Shown here piece after piece: positions 8,201 to 16,699 of a stretch of DNA of 64,000 nucleotides. The DNA comes from Mycoavidus sp. HKI. GTDB taxonomy: Bacteria > Pseudomonadota > Gammaproteobacteria > Burkholderiales > Burkholderiaceae. The stretch's first letter is position 1; each line of letters starts with the position of its first letter. The notes under the pieces were generated by a model. That model was not told the origin of the DNA. It ran no database searches and saw nothing but the letters and a program-made list of their open reading frames with translations. Location: positions 635,501 through 699,500 of the forward strand of contig NZ_CP076444.2 in the NCBI RefSeq assembly GCF_020023735.2, read 5' to 3'. A program made the translations under genes and the position numbers.

Positions 8201-9162
8201 AGGTTAGTCGCCATGATAATTTCTTCGCACTGGGTGGCCACTCGCTGCTTGCAATGCAGATGATCAGCCGTATTCGCAACATGCTAGGTATAGAGATATC
8301 CTTGGGCATGCTGTTCGAGGCACCTACTATTACGGGACTAGCAAAACGCTTACTTAAGTCGGATGGCGCGCTAGTCAATTTATTTGATGTCTTACTTCCT
8401 ATTAAATCAACAGGCAGTCGCCCTCCTCTTTTTTGCATTCATCACGGTGGCGGGCTGAGCTGGAGTTATTTTAGTCTGTCCCAACATTTAGACGCAGACC
8501 AACCTGTTTATGGTCTTCAGGCCAGTGGATTCGATGGTGTATCGCCGCTAGCAGAAACAATCGATGCTATGGTAGCTGACTATATTAAGCAGATTCGCCG
8601 CGTTCAACCTAATGGACCTTATTATCTGCTCGGGTGGTCCTTTGGCGGTAGTATCGCTCACAGCATTGCAGTACAACTCGAGCAACAAGGCGAAAGAGTA
8701 GCATTGCTTGCTTTATTAGATGCTCAGTTAACTTATTCGATCGATTCAATCGATTTGCAAGAGGAGCTAAAAGCCCTCTATGGCGAAGCTATTGCTCGCT
8801 ATGGTGATGAAAATATGCCAACTGAGGAAAAATCTTTCTGGGAAAGAACGCTAAATGTCCACAAAAACAATGCCCGCCTTGCAAAAACTCTTTCCCCGCT
8901 TATTTATTGCGGTGACATGCTCTACTTTTGTGCAACGATACCGCAAGGGGAGTCTGACCTACTTACCCCTCTTGATTTATGGAAGCCCCATGTCCTCGGG
9001 GATATCGAGGTTTGTGATATTCACAGCACACATAATGACATGGATGAGCCTGCACCGATGGCTGAAATTGGCCGCATTCTGGCCCAGAGGCTTGATAAAT
9101 TACTGGTACAACCGCCGCTTGATGTTGCCCCCCTCTCGCGGACAGAAAATGGTTTCCCTTAA
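5275..9162 (+). CDS. Single-module nonribosomal peptide synthetase, EntF-like (C-A-T-TE)
   Basis: A complete module of 1295 residues, almost exactly the length and order of EntF. Condensation domain: about 1-430, with HHIVMDG at 139-145, so the catalytic His is intact. Adenylation domain: about 455-970, with YTSGSTG near 604, NAYGPTET, YKTGDLARYLPDG and NGKLDRRALP. Carrier domain: LGGHSLL, with the phosphopantetheine serine near 990. Type I thioesterase: about 1040-1290, with GWSFGG (Ser near 1122) and a histidine in HNDMDEP. It would activate one amino acid, condense it with an upstream acyl or peptidyl partner and release the product. My hand reading of the specificity residues is D-A-W-I-I-G-A-V-C plus the usual Lys, suggesting a hydrophobic or aromatic amino acid. 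ATG 5275 is preferred; an in-frame TTG exists at 5239. No partner synthetase, MbtH, tailoring enzyme or exporter is adjacent, and dead IS elements flank the gene. Confidence 0.93.
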   Translation: MSVCVNPVTYPLSVAQREIWLAQKINPDSPAYNICQFTEIQGAVDSTLFEAALRQVIAEAESLRLQFIESNDGPRQFVGSSDWSLPLIDVSADVNPQAAAEAWMRADYEQPIDFLRNPLFGYALFKTAPNRFFWYQRYHHIVMDGAGGVLIAQRMAQVYSALVKGVTAKECLFGPLSLLLENDDSYRASAQFTKDQAYWLKHCADWPEPVTLAGRQAPALHHRLRQTTYLSSQSVRIHASDASRLVQLMIAAMAAYLHRLTGAQDVVLGFPVTARFGEVRRIPGMVSNIVPIRLTVQSDMCLSLLIKQVAQEIQRGFRHQRYRCEELRRELGLEQSQTLFGPVINLMPFDYDLSFGEYSSTNHNLGNGPVEDLMIAVYTLSDDNPLRIDFDANPALYTADELIAHQRRFLKFLDALATGPAQPISDIDLLDAAERRQLLVEWNATESEYPEHQCIHQLFEEQVERTPEATALVYEDQVLSYAELNARANRLAHQLIELGVQPDACVAICVERSPAMVVGLLATLKAGGAYVPLDPAYPSERLIHILADAAPEILLADAAGRTALGDAACASLTVLDPNQLLESGTTNPYVPELSSSHLAYVIYTSGSTGAPKGVMVEHQSVANLAQAHPVYFEMDPSSRVLQFASPSFDASIWEIVMALSCGACLSLPPDMARHDLDALWDYLERYAITHAILPPSLLQNGTTFPSLKTPLTLILGGEAPSATLLRTLDHQGVVFNAYGPTETTVCATAWRCPHHFNGEVVPIGRPLTNTQLYLLDMHGQLVPLGTVGELYIGGAGVARGYLNRPELTTERFLPDPFSDDEEARMYKTGDLARYLPDGNLEFLGRNDHQIKIRGFRIEPGEIETRLIEHPQVREAAVLALGEGSDKRLVAYVVAEADEQLASTLREHLAAKLPDYMMLAAFVRLDALPLTPNGKLDRRALPAPSDEAFARQAYEAPQGEIEITLANIWAELLQLEKVSRHDNFFALGGHSLLAMQMISRIRNMLGIEISLGMLFEAPTITGLAKRLLKSDGALVNLFDVLLPIKSTGSRPPLFCIHHGGGLSWSYFSLSQHLDADQPVYGLQASGFDGVSPLAETIDAMVADYIKQIRRVQPNGPYYLLGWSFGGSIAHSIAVQLEQQGERVALLALLDAQLTYSIDSIDLQEELKALYGEAIARYGDENMPTEEKSFWERTLNVHKNNARLAKTLSPLIYCGDMLYFCATIPQGESDLLTPLDLWKPHVLGDIEVCDIHSTHNDMDEPAPMAEIGRILAQRLDKLLVQPPLDVAPLSRTENGFP

Positions 9163-9192
9163 TCAATTGGAAATGGATATGAAATTATTTTG

Positions 9193-9616
9193 TTATCCGG
9201 CCTGAACACAAGGCAAAACAGAATCCATCCTGCCAAACTTGAAGCAGTCCAACTCATGTAGAGAGTCATTAGGTTGAGTGTCGTTTTTTTGCAAATATTT
9301 CCTTTCAAAATTAATCGGTGATACATAGGCAAGAGCAGAATGCCTACGTTTAAGGTTGTACCAAGCTTCGATCCACGTAAATACAACGTCAATTGCCATG
9401 GATGGAAAATTTGACTTGATTTTTATTACAGATGCTGACGTTACCATAAGTCTCATCTGACTCAGCGTGAATCGTGCGAATGTCCTCTATCAGTTGCGCA
9501 TTCTCTTGCTCACGAGCACTCGGTACACGTTTATGCCAGCCATAATATGCACTGCGCGAAACGTTTAGAATTCGGCACAATGCCTGCACTGGGAAGTCGG
9601 CCTGATTCACCATCAC
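9193..9616 (-). pseudogene. IS3-family OrfB (DDE transposase) with catalytic core deleted
   Basis: The N-terminal part reads VNQADFPVQALCRILNVSRS, then AYYGWHKR through DIRTIHAESDETYG. At about 9440 it jumps, with a frame change, to the family's C-terminus AIDVVFTWIEAWYNLKRRHS and ALAYVSPINFERKY. About 180 residues, holding all three catalytic acidic residues, are missing. In intact IS3 elements OrfB is made by a -1 frameshift from orfA; the frames here still overlap in that way at 9613-9616. The element cannot transpose by itself. Confidence 0.8.
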
Positions 9617-9936
9617 GAGTTCGAAGACGGAGTGAACATCTTCTCGCCTTTGGCGGCAAACCAGGCCGTAGCCTTTGCCAAGATATCGCGTTCCATCTGC
9701 AACTGGCGTACTTGACGGCGTAAGCGACTAAGCTCTTCACGCTCTGCAGCACTTAGGCCCGCCTTGATCGATGATTTGGGTTCTTGAGCTATTGACGCTT
9801 GGGCTACCCAATTCAGGATTGTCTTAGTGCAGCATCCGAACTCTTTGGATAGCTCCTTAGCGCTCTTACCCGCTTGCACTAGCTCTATTATTTGTTGACG
9901 AAAGGCCGCTGGATACGGCGCTCTAGATTGGTTCAT
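9613..9936 (-). CDS. IS3-family transposase OrfA
   Basis: A 107-residue protein with an N-terminal helix-turn-helix (YPAAFRQQIIELVQAGKSAK, followed by ELSKEFGCCTKTILNWV). A leucine-zipper-like coiled coil, ELSRLRRQVRQLQMERDILAKA (about residues 68-90), follows. OrfA normally binds the terminal repeats and regulates transposition. The frame is intact and starts with ATG, but its partner orfB has lost its catalytic core, so it is at most a DNA-binding leftover. It would be transcribed away from the ABC permease and toward the NRPS 3' end. Confidence 0.85.
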   Translation of the reverse strand: MNQSRAPYPAAFRQQIIELVQAGKSAKELSKEFGCCTKTILNWVAQASIAQEPKSSIKAGLSAAEREELSRLRRQVRQLQMERDILAKATAWFAAKGEKMFTPSSNS

Positions 9937-10007
9937 TACAGACTCCTTTTAGGTAGTTTAAAAGTGTCCGCAAAAATGAGTCAACTCCAGTTAACGAGTA
10001 AAGGCCT

Positions 10008-11870
10008 TCACCGCACACTACGCCGGCGCAACCGATCCGCACATCCAATAATAATCGCCACGAAGAAAAACAGGCAAGTTGAAACGGCTGCAATTGTCGG
10101 AGAGACGTTTAATGTAATCTCGTCCCAAAACTGCTTAGGCAGCGTTGCACTGAGACCACCCGTGACAAAAAGTGCAATCGTCAATTCATCAAATGAAGTG
10201 GCAAAGGCAAACAAAAACGCTGAGGCTAAGCCAGCGGATAAAATCGGAAAAGTGATATAACGTAAAGTCTTAAACCGGTTAGCCCCCAGGCTTTGAGCTG
10301 CCGCATCAAGCTGGGTATCATAATTTTTAAGAACCGCCATGATTGTGATGACGACATAGGGAAGCGCAATGGCCGTGTGGCCTAACACCAAGCCAAACAT
10401 GGAGCCTACCAAGCCTAGCTTAGCGAAAAGATAAAAGAAACCAATCGCTAGAATCATCCTTGGCACAATCATCGGCGTTAGAATAAAACCCAGCAGTGCT
10501 ATTTTCCAGCGAAAGCCTGAGCGAGAGAGCAAAAAAGCGGCAGGTGCGCCAATCAGCATCGATAAAAATCCCGTGCTTATGCCAATCAAGATGGAACGTA
10601 TAGCGGCATGGCTCCAATTGGGCGAATGAAAGATGGCTTCATACCACTGTAAGGAAAACCCTCGAGGGGGCCAATCGATTGCTCGGCTTTCAGTGAAAGA
10701 GATTGGAATCATCACGAGTATCGGAGCCATCAAGAATGCCAGCATAGCCAGCGCAGCGATCCGCAGCGCCCATCCTTGTTTGCCGGAGAGATGCCGGTTT
10801 TTTGCAGGATTTTTGACGTAAGTTTGTGTTCTCCAAGAAACCGTATGGCGCCACAGACTACCCAAACCATCAAAAATATCGGCCAAACGTTCAAGGATCC
10901 AGTAGCCAGCAAGTCGTATCCTGAGATGGGTGGGGCTAGCCGCTTGCTGAGTGGTCGTGGTCCTTTCTCCGGCTAAACTTGAAAGCCCGATGAGCCGACT
11001 ATATAAGAAAAAAACGGCTAACACTGCCACCAGCAGCAGCATTGAAACAGCACCAGCAAATCCCCAATTGAGCGTACTCTGAATTTGGTCCATGATAATT
11101 TGCGTCATCATGATTTCTTTACGCCCACCTAACAGCGCTGGCGTGATAAAAAAGCCAATCGACGTGACAAATACCATCAGCGCTGCTGCCGCTACGCCTG
11201 GCAAAGAAAGTGGAAAATACACGGTCCAGAATGCTCTAGCGGGTTTTGCGCCCAGTGTTAATGCAGCACGAGGCAGGGTGCGGTCAATATTTTTCATGAC
11301 CGACAGCATGGTCAAAATGGCCAGCGGCATCATTGCATGCACCATGCCAGTTAGGACGGCTGGAAAGTGATAGAGTAAATTGAGTGGGGTGTCTGTCATC
11401 TTGGTGAGGGCCAGCATCTGATTGAGCATACCATTGCGGCCAAGCAGTACCATCCAACCAAAAGTGCGCACGAGAAAGCTTGTCCAAAATGGCAACAGGA
11501 CCCAAAACAGCAACGAACTCTTAAACTTTGGGGGCGCAAAAGTAATCAGATAGGCAACTGGATATCCTCCCACGACAGCAAGCAAAGTGGTATAGGCGGC
11601 TGTTTTGAAGGTGATGGCAAGCACTTGCAGGTAGACTGGCGACAAAAAGAGCCGGCTGTAATGGGTCAGCCCTAATTCTCCTTCAGGCAGAAAGCTTAGA
11701 CTGAACAACTGGGTGATGGGTAACACCAGCGTCACCAGCAGATAAATGATAATGGGCGCGCCGAGATAAAATTTTGGGCTACTCAATAGTCTAAATAGAT
11801 TGGGCCAATACTGTGCGGTGAGTAGCCTGGGGGTTGCTCGAACTTGCCAGGAAGAATCTTTTTGTTTCAT
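10008..11870 (-). CDS. ABC transporter permease, fused PotB-PotC type (spermidine/putrescine-like)
   Basis: The 620-residue membrane protein contains two complete binding-protein-dependent permease domains in one chain. The first spans about 35-300, with its EAA-loop at RAALTLGAKPARAFWTVYFP. The second spans about 370-615, with DAAAQSLGANRFKTLRYITFP. A hydrophilic linker (about 300-370) joins them. Each half has about six membrane segments. In most polyamine-type importers these halves are separate proteins. The start overlaps the stop of the ATPase gene (both at 11870), indicating co-translation. The stop is only some 20 bases from the end of a decayed IS3 element, and no periplasmic binding protein gene is present on either side. 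The substrate is inferred only at family level (polyamine or a similar small cation or organic compound). Confidence 0.88.
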   Translation of the reverse strand: MKQKDSSWQVRATPRLLTAQYWPNLFRLLSSPKFYLGAPIIIYLLVTLVLPITQLFSLSFLPEGELGLTHYSRLFLSPVYLQVLAITFKTAAYTTLLAVVGGYPVAYLITFAPPKFKSSLLFWVLLPFWTSFLVRTFGWMVLLGRNGMLNQMLALTKMTDTPLNLLYHFPAVLTGMVHAMMPLAILTMLSVMKNIDRTLPRAALTLGAKPARAFWTVYFPLSLPGVAAAALMVFVTSIGFFITPALLGGRKEIMMTQIIMDQIQSTLNWGFAGAVSMLLLVAVLAVFFLYSRLIGLSSLAGERTTTTQQAASPTHLRIRLAGYWILERLADIFDGLGSLWRHTVSWRTQTYVKNPAKNRHLSGKQGWALRIAALAMLAFLMAPILVMIPISFTESRAIDWPPRGFSLQWYEAIFHSPNWSHAAIRSILIGISTGFLSMLIGAPAAFLLSRSGFRWKIALLGFILTPMIVPRMILAIGFFYLFAKLGLVGSMFGLVLGHTAIALPYVVITIMAVLKNYDTQLDAAAQSLGANRFKTLRYITFPILSAGLASAFLFAFATSFDELTIALFVTGGLSATLPKQFWDEITLNVSPTIAAVSTCLFFFVAIIIGCADRLRRRSVR

Positions 11871-12982
11871 TAGACCTCAATGCCCATTGGGTCTTGTGGA
11901 ATTGCGATCGCATCCGCTGCATTCCAGGTCAACGTAAGTTTCTCACCTTGAAGGCGATGTGAGCGGTGGCCCTGGGTTAGCTCTGCAATGATGAGTTGCG
12001 TGTCCCTTGGGGCCGATAGGTACGATTTGCTGGTGGCGCCAGTGACCACGAAATCAGTGAGCATAGCTTCAATTCGGTTTTCGTTTAAGTCGCTCTCTGT
12101 GCTGACGCGCAAATGTTGCGGCCTAATCATGACCTCAATGTGGCTGCCAGGCGTGACCGGCTTGCCATTGGAGGTGGCAATGCCGCCCCCACTCATACCG
12201 TTGAAGCTGAAATGCACGGCTTCACCAGCGACTTGGCTGACGCGTGCTGGCAATAAATTGGACTCGCCAATAAAATCTGCTACGAAAGCGGTCTGTGGGC
12301 AAAAATAAAGCTCAATAGGCGTACCCAATTGCTCGATCTTGCCCCCGTTCATTAAGCAAATGCGATCCGACATGGTCATCGCTTCCTCTTGATCATGCGT
12401 GACATAAAGGATCGTTGTGCCAAGCTCGCGATGGATGCGTTTAATCTCCAACTGCATTTGGTTGCGCAATTTTTTATCTAATGCGCCGAGAGGTTCATCC
12501 ATCAAAATAATCGACGGGCGATACACCATACAGCGAGCGAGTGCGATGCGCTGTTGCTGACCACCGGATAATTCACGCGGGAAGCGCTCAGCAACATGCG
12601 GCAGCTCGACAAGCTCAAGTATGCGTGCAACGGCTTGCTGAATCTCGCGCGCGCTCACTTTGCGCATTTTAAGAGGAAAGGCAATATTTTCCGTCACGGT
12701 CATATGCGGGAATAACGCATAGTTTTGAAAAACTACACCAATATCTCTTTCATATGGCGCCTTGTTAGTGACGTCGATACCAGCGATATGAATACTGCCG
12801 TCATCGGGCTGTAATAATCCTGCAATCAAGCTCAGTAGTGTTGTTTTACCTGAGCCCGAAGGGCCGAGTAAGGTTAGAAATTCCCCTTGCGATACCGTCA
12901 AATCAGTTGCAGCTAATGCAACAACATGGCCGTACTGCTTACAAAGCTGATTGGTTTGTAATAATTTTGATGGTTCAGGCAT
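11870..12982 (-). CDS. ABC transporter ATP-binding protein, PotA/CysA-like
   Basis: A 370-residue ATPase that energises the adjacent fused permease. Walker A is GPSGSGKTT (about 38-46), the Q-loop is VFQNYALFPHMTV, the signature is LSGGQQQRIALARC (about 138) and Walker B is IILMDEPLGALD with the switch His in VTHDQEEAM. A C-terminal TOBE-like regulatory domain (about 240-360, with HIEVMIRPQHLRV) is typical of polyamine, sulfate and iron importers. It lies between the DMT permease (18 bases upstream) and the ABC permease (overlapping), so the three genes probably form one transcript. The family is clear; the substrate is not. Confidence 0.93.
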   Translation of the reverse strand: MPEPSKLLQTNQLCKQYGHVVALAATDLTVSQGEFLTLLGPSGSGKTTLLSLIAGLLQPDDGSIHIAGIDVTNKAPYERDIGVVFQNYALFPHMTVTENIAFPLKMRKVSAREIQQAVARILELVELPHVAERFPRELSGGQQQRIALARCMVYRPSIILMDEPLGALDKKLRNQMQLEIKRIHRELGTTILYVTHDQEEAMTMSDRICLMNGGKIEQLGTPIELYFCPQTAFVADFIGESNLLPARVSQVAGEAVHFSFNGMSGGGIATSNGKPVTPGSHIEVMIRPQHLRVSTESDLNENRIEAMLTDFVVTGATSKSYLSAPRDTQLIIAELTQGHRSHRLQGEKLTLTWNAADAIAIPQDPMGIEV

Positions 12983-12999
12983 TAGAAAATTTTCTTTCC

Positions 13000-13917
13000 T
13001 TAGTTGTGCGCAATCTTTTGTGCAGGATTGATGCTGCTTGGCGGTAACGCTGCAATCCGCGTACGGCTGCTAAGTGCAAGCATGAAGACAACTGCTGCGG
13101 CAAAAAGCCAAGTGTCCGAGCCAACTTCCTCGCCAAAAAAGCAGGCAGAAAAAGCCAGCGTGAAAAATACCTGTAACTGTTGCACTTGGCTAACACGCGC
13201 AATACCGCCTAACGCAAGGCCCGCGTACCATATAAAAAGACCAAAAAACTGCGAAATAAGCGCAGCATAGCCAAAAGCCAGCCAGGATTTAAGAGAAATT
13301 GGGCCCGTATGGTGCCAAGCCAGCAAAGTAACCGGTATGACTAGCACTGGAGCGGCGATAACCAAGGCCCAACAAATTACTCGCCAGCCACCCATTTGCT
13401 TAGCCAGGCGCCCCCCTTCTGTATAGCCGAGCGCGCCAAAAACAACGGCAATCAACATGAAGATATCCCCAGCCATTAACGTGCCGCCACTTGCGCGCAT
13501 TGCATAGGTGATAATGAGTGTGCTGCCTATGATTGAGCATAGCCAAAATGTACGGGAGGGTTTTTCACGGGCGAACCACACTGCATAGATGGCAACGCAT
13601 AAGGGTTGTAGTCCATTGACAATCGCGCCGTGCGAGGCGGGCAGGGTACGCATAGCCCAGGCAGTACATACCGGAAACACTATAATTGCGCCTAAGGCGA
13701 CAACGGCTAGCCCCTTCATTTGTTGTTTAGTCGGCCATTTTTCCCGGCGCCAGGCCAGTAAGATGGCTGCAGGTATCGCCGCTATGAATGAACGCCCAAG
13801 CCCATTGAGTAATGGATGAATTTCCATAATGGTAATGCGTGTCATCGGTAACGTTATGCTGAAAAGAATAACGCTTAGCAAGCCAAGCAGCATGCCTTGA
13901 ATTTCACGTGGACTCAT
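13000..13917 (-). CDS. EamA/DMT-superfamily transporter
   Basis: A 305-residue inner-membrane protein with ten predicted hydrophobic segments in two EamA repeats. Examples are MLLGLLSVILFSITLPMTRI near the start and WLFAAAVVFMLAL near the end. Proline-glycine-rich turns such as NGLQPLCVAIYAVWFAREKP are typical of the drug/metabolite transporter superfamily, whose members mostly export amino acids or metabolites. I use the ATG at 13917 (MSPREIQG...), where family similarity begins; the frame extends upstream to 14010, but those residues do not look like transporter. It is the first gene of a likely operon with the ABC importer. Confidence 0.85.
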   Translation of the reverse strand: MSPREIQGMLLGLLSVILFSITLPMTRITIMEIHPLLNGLGRSFIAAIPAAILLAWRREKWPTKQQMKGLAVVALGAIIVFPVCTAWAMRTLPASHGAIVNGLQPLCVAIYAVWFAREKPSRTFWLCSIIGSTLIITYAMRASGGTLMAGDIFMLIAVVFGALGYTEGGRLAKQMGGWRVICWALVIAAPVLVIPVTLLAWHHTGPISLKSWLAFGYAALISQFFGLFIWYAGLALGGIARVSQVQQLQVFFTLAFSACFFGEEVGSDTWLFAAAVVFMLALSSRTRIAALPPSSINPAQKIAHN

Positions 13918-14117
13918 CAAAGAATATCCGATAATGTTGAATTTGGCCGACAGCGCCGAGATAATAAGTATAGGCGAATGTGATGGAATAATTGTACGAC
14001 AATGTGGCAAGAGCCATTAAAATAGGCCAACTAACGCAAAAACGTTATTGCAGTAGCCCACCAACCTGGCTTGCTGCTTGTGCTGGCATTTCATGTGTGC
14101 GCTTATCTAATCTCTCT

Positions 14118-14145
14118 CTTGAAATACGGAAAAGCGCCTCCACTA
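14118..14145 (+). promoter_or_regulatory. Possible sigma-32 (heat-shock) promoter of htpG
   Basis: CTTGAAA at 14118-14124 matches the sigma-32 -35 consensus exactly. After 13 bases comes CTCCACTA (14138-14145), a partial match to the CCCCATNT -10 element. It lies about 50 bases before the htpG start, as expected for a heat-shock gene. Confidence 0.5.
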
Positions 14146-14195
14146 TTTGGCACGATCAATTAATATCAATTTAACAGCCCTTAAGGATTTTGACA

Positions 14196-16088
14196 ATGAC
14201 GCAAGAAACCCTAAGCTTTCAGGCAGAAGTAAAGCAGCTTCTGCAGTTGATGATTCACTCACTCTATAGCAATAAAGAAATTTTTCTGCGCGAATTGGTC
14301 TCAAATGCGTCAGATGCTGCGGACAAACTACGCTTTGAAGCCATTGCAGATGCGTCACTTTATGAGAGTGATGCGGATTTACGTATTCGCATTTCATATG
14401 ATGCCGCTGCGCGCACCATCACAATTGACGATAATGGGATTGGCATGAGTCGCGAGGAGGCAATTGCCAACCTTGGCACGATTGCTCGCTCCGGTACCAA
14501 AGAGTTTTTTGCCAAACTCTCTGGCGATGAGCAAAAAGATGCGGCGCTGATTGGTCAATTTGGCGTGGGTTTTTATTCCGGTTTTATCGTTGCTGACCAG
14601 ATCACAGTCGAATCGCGCCGCGCTGGCTTGCCAGCTGCTGAAGGACTCCGCTGGCAAAGTACAGGAGATGGCGAGTTTAGTATAGAAGCGATTGAACGGA
14701 CCGCACGTGGTACGTCCATTACCTTGCATCTGCGCGCAGGCGAAGATGATTTTCTGTCTGCGTGGCGCTTGAAATCGATCATCAGAAAATATTCGGATCA
14801 TATTGCCCTGCCGATTCTGATGGCCAAGGAAGAATGGGATCAAGAAAAGCAAGAAACCGTACGCCGTGACGAGGATGAAACGATCAACCAGGCAAGCGCT
14901 CTATGGGCACGCGCAAAAAGCGATATTGATGAAACCCAGTATAAGAATTTTTATCAGCATCTGTCGCATGATCAACAAGAGCCGTTGATCTGGACACATA
15001 ATCGCGTTGAGGGCCGTAATGAATATACGCAGCTCTTATATGTCCCTGCTCAAGCGCCTTTCGATCTAGGGGACCGTAATCAGCGTGGTGGGTTAAAACT
15101 GTATATCAAGCGCGTCTTCGTGATGGACGATGCAGAGCAATTATTGCCTACATATTTACGTTTTATTCGCGGGGTGGTCGATTCAAACGACTTACCATTG
15201 AATGTCTCACGTGAAATTTTGCAGGAGAGCCGTGACGTTAAGGCAATTCGAGATGGTGTGACTAAGCGCGCGTTATCCATGCTTGAAGAGCTCGCTGAGA
15301 CAGATGTGGAAAAATATACGGTGTTCTGGCAGCAATTTGGTCAGGTATTGAAAGAAGGAATGGGCGAAGATCATGCCAATCGCGATCGAATTGCACAACT
15401 TTTGCGGTTTGCCAGCACAGCCACTGATACAGCAGCTCAGACGGTCACTTTGGCAGAATATGTGGCACGCATGAAAGAAGGCCAGAGCAAAATTTATTAT
15501 GTCACGGCAGATAGCTGGCAGGCGGCGCGCAATAGCCCACACCTTGAGGTATTTCGCAACAAAGGAGTCGAAGTATTATTGCTGACGGACCGGGTAGATG
15601 AATGGATGCTCTCTTTCTTAAACGACTTCCAAGATAAGCCACTGAGCAGCGTAGCGCGCGGCGATCTTGATCTAGGCACGTTAAGCGATGATGAGAAAAA
15701 AGAGCAAGAAAAAACCAGCGAGTCATTGCAGCCGGTGGTCGAAAAAATGAAAGAGGCCTTGAAAGACAAGGCAAAAGATGTGCGTGTTACATTCAGGCTG
15801 ACTGACTCACCCTCTTGCTTAATTGCCGATGCAAACGAGATGAGTGGCTATTTGCAACGCCTATTAAAATCGGCGGGCCAAAAAGCACCTGAATCCAGGC
15901 CAATTCTAGAAATTAATCCAGAGCATGCATTGATTAAGCGTTTGAATGCTGAACAAGCCAGCTTTGATGCCTGGTGTCATTTGCTTTTCGACCAAGCAAT
16001 GTTGGCCGAAGGGGGCGCGCTAAACGATCCGGCGGACTATGTAAAACGCGCTAACACGTTGTTATTGGAAGGGCTGGAGCGCGGCTAA
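14196..16088 (+). CDS. htpG: Chaperone HtpG (Hsp90)
   Basis: Bacterial Hsp90, a cytosolic ATP-dependent dimeric chaperone that remodels client proteins with DnaK. At about 630 residues it has normal length. The GHKL ATPase motifs are visible: [17 protein letters not shown] near residue 30, [12 protein letters not shown] near 80 and [18 protein letters not shown] near 115. The middle-domain catalytic segment [19 protein letters not shown] lies near 330. ATG 14196 follows AAGGA at 14183-14187; a TTG two codons earlier is in frame but less likely. A heat-shock-type promoter precedes it. Confidence 0.97.
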   Translation: MTQETLSFQAEVKQLLQLMIHSLYSNKEIFLRELVSNASDAADKLRFEAIADASLYESDADLRIRISYDAAARTITIDDNGIGMSREEAIANLGTIARSGTKEFFAKLSGDEQKDAALIGQFGVGFYSGFIVADQITVESRRAGLPAAEGLRWQSTGDGEFSIEAIERTARGTSITLHLRAGEDDFLSAWRLKSIIRKYSDHIALPILMAKEEWDQEKQETVRRDEDETINQASALWARAKSDIDETQYKNFYQHLSHDQQEPLIWTHNRVEGRNEYTQLLYVPAQAPFDLGDRNQRGGLKLYIKRVFVMDDAEQLLPTYLRFIRGVVDSNDLPLNVSREILQESRDVKAIRDGVTKRALSMLEELAETDVEKYTVFWQQFGQVLKEGMGEDHANRDRIAQLLRFASTATDTAAQTVTLAEYVARMKEGQSKIYYVTADSWQAARNSPHLEVFRNKGVEVLLLTDRVDEWMLSFLNDFQDKPLSSVARGDLDLGTLSDDEKKEQEKTSESLQPVVEKMKEALKDKAKDVRVTFRLTDSPSCLIADANEMSGYLQRLLKSAGQKAPESRPILEINPEHALIKRLNAEQASFDAWCHLLFDQAMLAEGGALNDPADYVKRANTLLLEGLERG

Positions 16089-16105
16089 ACAGTTTTATCC
16101 GTTTG

Positions 16106-16690
16106 ATGCCCATGCCTTTTAATGTGTCCAATGCACACTGGCGAGTGCTGCCGCGCCCGGCTTTTTCTGCTAATCAGAAAGATTGGCTGACGCGCGGTGG
16201 CTCGTTGACGCGTCGTTTGCAAACATTGGGCAGGGTAGACGTGCAGGTCGTGCGCGAAACAGTTGATTTTGTTTGGGCGAGTGAAGCGCATTGTTTAAAG
16301 ACACGTGCCCGTCAACGTGTATGGGCGCGCGAGGTGCTACTGCTGGTAGAAGGAGAACCTTTTATTGCCGCGCGTAGTATTGTGCCGTTGGTCGCAAGCC
16401 GTAGTGTTTGGGGCGGGATTCGCCAGTTACATACGCGCTCACTGTCTGAGCTATTGTACGGTGGCGTGATTCAACGCTCGGCGCTGGCCAGCCGGCCAGT
16501 TGGAAGGCGCGATCCACTCCAGCGTTTTGTTAGGCGGTGCCTTGCTCAACCGGCGCTAGATTTATTACCGATCGACGCGCAGCCATGTGTTGCGCGCCGT
16601 TCGATTTTTATGCATGCTGGCGAGCCTTTGCTCGTCACTGAATGCATGCTGGCAGCATTATGGACACGTCTTGCTACGCATAATAGGTGA
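16106..16690 (+). CDS. ubiC: Chorismate--pyruvate lyase
   Basis: UbiC converts chorismate to 4-hydroxybenzoate plus pyruvate, the first committed step of ubiquinone synthesis, in the cytosol. About 194 residues, normal for betaproteobacterial UbiC. Recognised features are NAHWRVLPRP near the start, WLTRGGSLTRRLQ, RVWAREVLLLVEGEPFIAAR in the middle, the core HTRSLSELLYGGV, and FMHAGEPLLVTECML with the C-terminal catalytic Glu. It starts 18 bases after htpG; ATG 16106 and ATG 16112 are both possible, and I use the first. Together with ubiE at 53905 it shows that the ubiquinone pathway is at least partly kept. Confidence 0.88.
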   Translation: MPMPFNVSNAHWRVLPRPAFSANQKDWLTRGGSLTRRLQTLGRVDVQVVRETVDFVWASEAHCLKTRARQRVWAREVLLLVEGEPFIAARSIVPLVASRSVWGGIRQLHTRSLSELLYGGVIQRSALASRPVGRRDPLQRFVRRCLAQPALDLLPIDAQPCVARRSIFMHAGEPLLVTECMLAALWTRLATHNR

Positions 16691-16699
16691 AACCGGATA

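Larger units (their letters stand above)
9190..9990 (-). mobile_element. Decayed IS3-family element
   Basis: The element comprises an intact-looking orfA (9613-9936) and an orfB whose middle is deleted. The end beyond orfA is marked by GTGTCCGCAAAAATGAGTCAA at about 9966-9986, the familiar terminal sequence of IS3 elements. The opposite end, near 9190-9290, is too degraded to place. It separates the NRPS from the ABC transporter genes, and its edge falls within about 20 bases of the permease stop codon. Confidence 0.75.
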
